Below are positions 58,912 through 64,000 of a DNA stretch of 64,000 bases, piece by piece. Origin of the DNA: Streptomyces sp. NRRL S-87 (GTDB lineage Bacteria > Actinomycetota > Actinomycetes > Streptomycetales > Streptomycetaceae); contig NZ_JOGB01000024.1 of NCBI RefSeq assembly GCF_000719335.1, positions 1-64,000 of the forward strand. The letters run 5' to 3'. Position 1 is the first letter of the stretch; every line of letters starts with the position of its first letter. The position numbers and the translations under genes were made by a program. A model generated the notes under the pieces. It did no database searches, was not told the origin of the DNA, and saw only the letters and a program-made list of their open reading frames with translations.

Positions 58912-60105
58912 TCAGGCGGTGGTGCGGGTGGCGCGGCGCATGTCCAGGGAGCCCGCCACGGCCATGCGGAGCACGTCCGTGCTGCCCTCGTAGATCCGCA
59001 GCGAGCGGATCTGCCGGTACAGCCGCTCGGTGACGCCGTCCCGGACGATGCCGGCCGCGCCGAGCAGCTGCACGGCGGAGTCGACGATCTGCTGGGCGGC
59101 CTCGGTGGCGTGCACCTTGGCCATGTTGGAGTGCCGGGCGAAGGACCGGCTGCCCCGGTCGGTCTCCCAGGCGGCCCGGGCGACGAGCAGGGAGGCCGCG
59201 TTCAGCTCGATCTCCATGTCCGCGAGCCGGCCCTTGACCAGTTGGAGGTCGAAGAGCGTGGCCCCGTACGCCTGCCGCGAGCGGGTGTGGGCGAGGGCGG
59301 TGTCGAAGGCCCGGCGGGCGAAGCCGAGCGCGGCGGCGCCCACGGTCGTGCGGAACCGCTCCAGCAGGTCCACGGCGACGACGAACCCGCGACCGGCCCG
59401 GCCCAGCAGCGCCCCGGCGGGCAGTCGGCAGTCCTCGAAGGACAGGTGCCCGAAGGACCGCGGGGCGGTCGCGTCCACCGGCTCGACCCGCAGCCCGGGC
59501 GTGTCCGCCGGGACCAGCAGGGCGGAGAGCCCCAGCGGTCCGGGGCCCTCGCCGGTGCGGGCGACGACCACGAACACGTCGGCGATGGTGGCGTTGGCGA
59601 TCCAGGCCTTGCGGCCGTTCAGCACGTACGAGCCGTCCGCGCCCTTCTCGGCGGCCAGCGCCACCGCGGCGAGGTCCGAGCCCGCCTCCTTCTCGGAGAC
59701 CGCGAAGGAGCCGATGAGCGTGCCCGCGGCCAGGCCGGGCAGCCAGTCGGCGCGCTGCGCCCCGCTGCCGAACCGGACGATCGGCGTGGCGGCCAGGGCC
59801 TGGATGGCGTACGCGAAGTCGGCCAGGTCCTCGGCGTAGGCGAGGGCCTCGCGGCGCAGGCACACCGTCCGGAAGTCCTCCGGGGCGGCGGGCCCCTCCG
59901 GGTCCAGGCCGGCCAGCCAGCCGGCCTCGCCCAGTGCCCGTACCAGGCGCCGGCCCGCGGCGTCGGGGTCCAGCTCCCGGGTCTCCTCCCACAGCACCCG
60001 CCGGGCGTCGCACCAGGCGCCGGCCTCGGCGGCGAGCGCGCGGTGGGCGTCCTCGTAGAACGGCAGCTGGAGGATCTCGGGGTCGTAACTGGTCATCGTG
60101 TCCAC
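58912..60105 (-). CDS. Acyl-CoA dehydrogenase family protein 3
   Basis: The 397-aa protein is a standard-length ACAD: SFAVSEKEAGSDLAAVALAA (flavin-binding), LNGRKAWIANATIADVFVVV, TRSRQAYGATLFDLQLVKGR and a C-terminal LYRQIRSLRIYEGSTDVLRM that includes the usual catalytic Glu region. GTG 60105 is preferred because GGAG lies 8 bp upstream. In hydrazine-type clusters an ACAD is expected to oxidise hydrazinoacetyl- to hydrazonoacetyl-carrier; this is the closest candidate. Confidence 0.87.
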   Translation of the reverse strand: MDTMTSYDPEILQLPFYEDAHRALAAEAGAWCDARRVLWEETRELDPDAAGRRLVRALGEAGWLAGLDPEGPAAPEDFRTVCLRREALAYAEDLADFAYAIQALAATPIVRFGSGAQRADWLPGLAAGTLIGSFAVSEKEAGSDLAAVALAAEKGADGSYVLNGRKAWIANATIADVFVVVARTGEGPGPLGLSALLVPADTPGLRVEPVDATAPRSFGHLSFEDCRLPAGALLGRAGRGFVVAVDLLERFRTTVGAAALGFARRAFDTALAHTRSRQAYGATLFDLQLVKGRLADMEIELNAASLLVARAAWETDRGSRSFARHSNMAKVHATEAAQQIVDSAVQLLGAAGIVRDGVTERLYRQIRSLRIYEGSTDVLRMAVAGSLDMRRATRTTA

Positions 60106-60116
60106 GGCTGCGCTCC

Positions 60117-62561
60117 TCAGATGACCAGGTCGGCGTCGGTGTCGGCGTCGGTGCCGGCGACCGCGGCGGGGGTCGCCGCCCCGGCCCGGACCCGCTTCAC
60201 CAGGGAGTGCTCGACGAAGTGGGCGAAGGAGGCGTAACCGCGCCAGATGCGGCGCCACTCGCGCTGCACCGCCTCCTCCCCCGCCGACCGGCGGACGTCG
60301 TCGAGGTGGGCGACGATGATCTCGGCCGACTGGCGGGCGTGGCCCGCGGAGAAGTTGTCGATCGACAGGTGGGCCTCCTCGTAGGAGACGTCGAGGCCGT
60401 GGCTGCGCAGCTTCTGGATCTCGTGCAGGCGCATCTCGCCGAGGCCGAACATCTCGATGCCGAGGTTGTAGCCGAGGATCTCGTTGTAGAGGCTGTCGGG
60501 GAACAGCGACAGGCAGACCTGGTGGATCGAGAAGCCGTAGAGGTGGTCGGGCAGGTCGCCCTGGTCCAGGAAGGCCTCCTGGCGGATGTGCGGCAGGTCC
60601 ATGTCCATGCTGGCCAGGACCCGGTGGATGATCGTGATGTGGTTCTTCGCCACGTCGCCGCGGCCCATCTCGTCGGCGTAGATGGAGAAGAGCATGTCGT
60701 CGCCGGTGCGGGAGCGGCGGCCGAGGTTGCCGATCCGGTGCGCCCAGGTCCCGTCGATGAGGCTGCCGAGCGCGAAGGTCGACTGCTCGAAGACGACCTC
60801 GTCGCGGTCGGGGATCTCGGTGAGCGGCTGGTACGGGTCGACGAGCTTGTCCCAGTAGATGCGCTCGACCCGCTCCATCAGGGCCTCGGGCGTGTAGTCG
60901 AAGTACGAGGCGTCGGTGAGGCGGCCGCCGGCGCCGTGCTCGAAGAGCAGCTCGGCCTCGGCCAGTCCGGCCTCGGCGCGGGCCCGGGCCACCGGCAGGA
61001 CGTTGGGGAACTGCTCGACGTTGACGATCCGGTGGAAGAGGGTCCGGTCGTCGGCGGCCGCGTCCGGCTCGCGCACGGCGATGTCGGCGGGCTCGGCCGC
61101 GGCGAGGCGGGCGCTCCAGCGGGCGGCGGGCCCGTCGCCGGCGCGCGGGACGAGGTCGTGGTCGAGGTCGGCGGGCTCACCGGCGGCGATGGAGTGGGCC
61201 CAGGCGGTGAAGACGGCGGCCTCGCGCTCGTCGAAGATGCCGAACATCGGCCCGCCGAACTTGATGGACTGCAGGAAGCGGCAGGGGCCGCCGTCGCGTC
61301 CGGGCCGCATCTGGCGGGCGGAGCGGAACTCCTCGACGAAGGCGGCCAGGTCGAGGTGCTCGTCGTCCAGCCAGTCCGTCAGCTTCTGCTTGCCGATGCG
61401 GACCGCGCGGTGCTGGCGGCCCGCGTGCGGGGCGTGCCGGGCGACGATCTGCGCGACCTTGGCGTCCAGGGACAGGCCGTCCTGCCAGGCGGCGAGCTCG
61501 GTGAGGGCGGCGGTGTGCTCGCGCTCCAGCCGGACGACCAGGCGTACGGCGGCCAGCGCGCGGCGGCGGTCCTCGGCGCCGGTGGCGGACGCCTCGGTGA
61601 GGGCCAGGTACTCGGCGAGGACGGGCCGTACGTCCGCCTCGCCGAGCAGCGGCGCGCTGCCGAGGAGGAGGTCGTCCAGCCCGAGGGCGTGGGCGGCGTA
61701 GTGGACGCCGACGACCTCGGGGAGGAAGGCGCCGGGGAGCCGGGACAGGGCCAGGCGGAAGGCGCCGTGCAGGGCGGTGAGGGGGCGGGCGCCGGTCTCG
61801 CGGAGGAAGCCCTCGGCCTCGATCTCCGGAAGGAAGACGCCGCGTTCGGCCAGTGCGCGGCGGCGGCGGGCGGTCTCGCCGGCCTGGGCGGTGCCCTCGC
61901 CCATGAGCAGCCAGTGGTGGCCGAAGAGCCGGCCGACGATCTCGGCCGGCTGGGTGGCGGCCTGGGAGACGGTGTCGAGCCAGCAGCTGCCGGCCAGGGC
62001 GAGGGGGGCGCGCTGGCGCAGGACGGCGGCGCGGACCTCGGGGTCGGCGTGCTCGCGCAGGGCGGCGAGGGCGGGGGCGAGTCGGGCGCGGACGGCCAGG
62101 ACGTGGGCGGCGACGGCGTCGGCGTCGGCATCCTCGGCGAGGGCGTCCCCGGCGAGGGGGTCGGCGCCCTGGTCCTCGTACCCGGAGCCGGAGCCGTCGG
62201 CGTCGGCGTCGGCGTCGAGGAAGCCGGCCAGCACGCGGCGGGCGGCGAGCAGGGCGCTCTCGCCCTCCTGGTCGGCGAGCAGGCGGCGGAAGAGCTCGGC
62301 GGGCTCCCCGGCGGCGATCGCGACGGCCTCGGCCGCACCCGCCGGGGAGGCCTCGAACGGGGCGCGGGGCAGCGAGGTGGTCAGGTCCGGCAGCGGGTAG
62401 GCCGCGGAGCCGCCGGCGGGCTGCAGGGCGGGGGCGCCGGGCGTCACGGGCGCGCCGGCGGCGGGGCGGGCGGGGCCCGCGGGTGCGGCGGCGGCCGGGG
62501 TGGTGGCCGCGGGGGTGCCCTCGGCGGTGGCCTCGGCGGGCTGGACGGTCTGGGCGGTCAT
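60117..62561 (-). CDS. Haem-oxygenase-like diiron oxidase with large N-terminal region
   Basis: The 814-aa protein ends (about 560-790) in a haem-oxygenase-like domain: YADEMGRGDVAKNHITIIHR, then LGIEMFGLGEMRLHEIQ and SYEEAHLSIDNFSAGHARQS, giving the Glu/His ligands of this diiron family. The first ~70 residues are Ala/Pro-rich, and about 80-540 is a helical region of unknown fold. Family members oxidise or cleave C-C, C-N and N-N chemistry substrates. Oxidation of a hydrazone or N-N intermediate is an attractive role but unproven. Confidence 0.78.
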   Translation of the reverse strand: MTAQTVQPAEATAEGTPAATTPAAAAPAGPARPAAGAPVTPGAPALQPAGGSAAYPLPDLTTSLPRAPFEASPAGAAEAVAIAAGEPAELFRRLLADQEGESALLAARRVLAGFLDADADADGSGSGYEDQGADPLAGDALAEDADADAVAAHVLAVRARLAPALAALREHADPEVRAAVLRQRAPLALAGSCWLDTVSQAATQPAEIVGRLFGHHWLLMGEGTAQAGETARRRRALAERGVFLPEIEAEGFLRETGARPLTALHGAFRLALSRLPGAFLPEVVGVHYAAHALGLDDLLLGSAPLLGEADVRPVLAEYLALTEASATGAEDRRRALAAVRLVVRLEREHTAALTELAAWQDGLSLDAKVAQIVARHAPHAGRQHRAVRIGKQKLTDWLDDEHLDLAAFVEEFRSARQMRPGRDGGPCRFLQSIKFGGPMFGIFDEREAAVFTAWAHSIAAGEPADLDHDLVPRAGDGPAARWSARLAAAEPADIAVREPDAAADDRTLFHRIVNVEQFPNVLPVARARAEAGLAEAELLFEHGAGGRLTDASYFDYTPEALMERVERIYWDKLVDPYQPLTEIPDRDEVVFEQSTFALGSLIDGTWAHRIGNLGRRSRTGDDMLFSIYADEMGRGDVAKNHITIIHRVLASMDMDLPHIRQEAFLDQGDLPDHLYGFSIHQVCLSLFPDSLYNEILGYNLGIEMFGLGEMRLHEIQKLRSHGLDVSYEEAHLSIDNFSAGHARQSAEIIVAHLDDVRRSAGEEAVQREWRRIWRGYASFAHFVEHSLVKRVRAGAATPAAVAGTDADTDADLVI

Positions 62562-62564
62562 GGG

Positions 62565-63566
62565 TCAGAACTCCCCGTGTGCGGTGGCGGGCTTGCGCAG
62601 CAGGACGCCGACCCGGACCCCGGGGACGCTGGACGCCAGCAGGTAGTGGCCTTCGGGCCTGACGCCGCCGGCCGCGGCCCGGTCCACCAGGTTGATGAGC
62701 GGGTCGGCGGCGAAGCAGTGCCCGAAGCGGGTGATGTTGTCGAGGAACAGCTGGTCCTTGGTGAAGCCCGCCTGGCGCTCCTTGAGCACGACCACGGGCT
62801 TGAAGAGGTTGGGGTGCAGCACCCCGTGGACGTCGCCGGGCTTCATCCCGGCGTCGGCCAGGATCCGCTCGTTGACGGCGCGGGCGAGGTCGGAGCTGAT
62901 CTCGTTCGACCAGTCGAGCGAGCCGGGGTCCTGGGCGCTGGCGCCGGCGACGATCTCGTACGCGTCCGCGCCGAGCGGTTCGGCGCCGACCAGGCAGGAG
63001 GCGGCGCCGTCGCTGAAGAGGGCGAAGTTCTCCATGCGGACGGACTCGTCGCTGACGCGGTCGGTGGTGACCACCAGGACCCGGCGGTACTGGCCGGCGG
63101 CGACGAGGGCCTGCGCGGTGCGGACGGCGACCAGGAGGTTGGTGCACCGGTTGAGGGTGATGCCGGTGAAGGCGGTGCCGGGGCCGAGGCCGGCGCCGGC
63201 CATCACGGTCTCGACGAACTTGCCGTGGGTGCGCGGGCCGCCGGGGAAGCGGGTGGAGCACAGGACCAGGCAGTCGACGGAGGACGGCTCCACGCCGGCG
63301 CCGGCGAGGGTGGCGCGGGCGCTCTCGACGGCCAGGTCCTCCAGGCCGCGGGCGGTGCGGCGGATGCTGCCCCAGCCCCAGAGCTGGGCCTTGGGGGGCA
63401 TGCCGAACTGGCGGGCGCGCTCGGCCAGTCCGGGGATCGTGCTGTGGTCGGCCTCCTGCTCGCCGAGCACGTAGGCCGGGGCGGACAGGTGGACGGCGGG
63501 GCGGGCGGGCTGGTCCCCCGGCCGGGGGCCGGGGGCCGCGCCGTGGAGGTCGTGGGTGATGCTCAC
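62565..63566 (-). CDS. KASIII-like ketosynthase/acyltransferase with altered triad
   Basis: The 333-aa thiolase-fold protein has the nucleophile in ITLNRCTNLLVAV and a His in GVLHPNLFKPV. Where KASIII enzymes have the third residue Asn in a GN motif, this protein reads RFGHCFAADP. Loss of Asn fits acyl-transferring or ester/amide-forming relatives (CerJ type) rather than decarboxylative condensation. It overlaps the next upstream gene by ATGA. Confidence 0.8.
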   Translation of the reverse strand: MSITHDLHGAAPGPRPGDQPARPAVHLSAPAYVLGEQEADHSTIPGLAERARQFGMPPKAQLWGWGSIRRTARGLEDLAVESARATLAGAGVEPSSVDCLVLCSTRFPGGPRTHGKFVETVMAGAGLGPGTAFTGITLNRCTNLLVAVRTAQALVAAGQYRRVLVVTTDRVSDESVRMENFALFSDGAASCLVGAEPLGADAYEIVAGASAQDPGSLDWSNEISSDLARAVNERILADAGMKPGDVHGVLHPNLFKPVVVLKERQAGFTKDQLFLDNITRFGHCFAADPLINLVDRAAAGGVRPEGHYLLASSVPGVRVGVLLRKPATAHGEF

Positions 63567-64000
63567 GGTGCCGGATCGCTCTCTCGGTCGGCGGCGGGGT
63601 TCGGGGTGGCGGCGGGCGCCGGGGGCGCGGCCGGCGCCGGTGCGGCGAGCAGGGCGTTGGCCTCGGCGTACGGCAGGGCGTCGGCGCCGAAGTCGAAGGT
63701 GCCGTGCTCGCCGATCTCGCGGGCCGCCCGCACGAGGGCGCCGAGGGCGGCTCGGGACAGGGCCGAGCCGGTGCTGACGCGGCGTACGCCGAGCGCGCCG
63801 AGGTCGGCGACGGACAGCCGCAGGGCGCCGCCCATCAGGACGTTGACGGGGCGGGTTACGGCGGAGCAGACGGCCCGGATCGACTCGGCGTCGGGCAGGG
63901 CGGGGGCGTAGAGCACGTCCGCGCCGGCCTCCTCGTACGCCCGGAGGCGGCGGAGGGTGTCGTCGAGGTCGGGGCGGCCGAGGAAGAAGTTCTCGGCGCG
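63563..64000 (-). CDS. Isocitrate lyase/PEP mutase family protein (5' end outside window)
   Basis: Only the C-terminal 145 residues are visible. They begin RAENFFLGRPDLDDTLRRL, then YEEAGADVLYAPALPDAES and VSTGSALSRAALGALV, the typical ICL/PEP-mutase superfamily sequence. Members include PEP mutase, oxaloacetate decarboxylase and 2-methylisocitrate lyase; the active-site loop lies beyond the edge. A Pro/Ala-rich tail (AAPAPAAPPAPAATPNPA) ends the protein. The operon therefore continues past 64000. Confidence 0.8.
   Translation of the reverse strand, partial: RAENFFLGRPDLDDTLRRLRAYEEAGADVLYAPALPDAESIRAVCSAVTRPVNVLMGGALRLSVADLGALGVRRVSTGSALSRAALGALVRAAREIGEHGTFDFGADALPYAEANALLAAPAPAAPPAPAATPNPAADRESDPAP

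Noticed and set aside
59934..63911. 1325-codon plus-strand open frame
   Set aside because: Antisense to four real genes; low-complexity composition only.

Overview
The window is chromosomal DNA from a high-GC actinomycete, almost certainly Streptomyces. Third codon positions are strongly GC, GTG and TTG starts and 4-bp ATGA/GTGA overlaps are common, and there is a gamma-butyrolactone signalling locus (AfsA homologue, ArpA-type receptor, reductase). Rare TTA (bldA) codons occur in five genes. No rRNA, tRNA, CRISPR array or replication origin was seen.

Layout. (1) 1-4 kb: ordinary genes (TetR/DoxX pair, second DoxX-like protein, secreted trypsin, GNAT) separated by repeat-rich spacers. (2) 4.2-9.2 kb: a minus-strand cassette of an MFS protein, two paralogous cupin proteins, a 92-aa acidic protein, an 89-aa protein and a secreted 86-aa peptide. 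It faces a LuxR-type regulator across an array of 14-bp GACGTC repeats and looks like an undescribed small-peptide or cupin system. (3) 10.6-12.7 kb: DUF2867, TetR and RibD-like genes. (4) 13-15.7 kb: two minus-strand acyl-CoA dehydrogenases, divergent from (5) a ten-gene plus-strand operon (16-26.3 kb) for amino-group-carrier-protein (AmCP, LysW-type) biosynthesis: HMGL-type aldolase, LysW, LysX-, ArgC/LysY- and LysZ-like enzymes, class I amidotransferase-like protein, Glu/Leu-type dehydrogenase, AMP-ligase, PLP aminotransferase and FAH-family protein. (6) 26.3-33.1 kb: regulation and export (MerR/MFS, an Asp-less response regulator, two ArpA-type TetR proteins, SDR, AfsA, ArsR). (7) 33.1-40 kb: an MFS gene split by repeats and a MITE-like element, ArsR genes, a DUF2218-methyltransferase fusion, an ECF sigma operon and an intact MITE-like element. 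(8) 40-64 kb: one long minus-strand operon, running off the right edge, that carries hydrazine-forming machinery: lysine N6-hydroxylase, cupin/MetRS-like hydrazine synthetase and FAD oxidase. With it are an NRPS, AMP-ligase, carrier protein, P450, acyl-CoA dehydrogenase, haem-oxygenase-like oxidase, KASIII-like protein, ATP-grasp ligase, C45 Ntn-hydrolase, PPTase, and two saccharopine dehydrogenases.

How it fits together (inference on known families). Lysine is N6-hydroxylated, joined to glycine by the cupin/MetRS-like enzyme, and oxidatively cut to hydrazinoacetate and aminoadipate semialdehyde, as shown for Spb38/40/39 of the s56-p1 pathway. The two saccharopine dehydrogenases could convert that semialdehyde back to lysine, closing a cycle. 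The hydrazinoacetyl group would then be activated, carried, oxidised and condensed with amino acids, probably including a residue made on the AmCP. The AmCP itself is odd because it ends in Gln instead of Glu. Co-occurrence of AmCP and hydrazine genes recalls the s56-p1 cluster, but identity cannot be settled from sequence alone.
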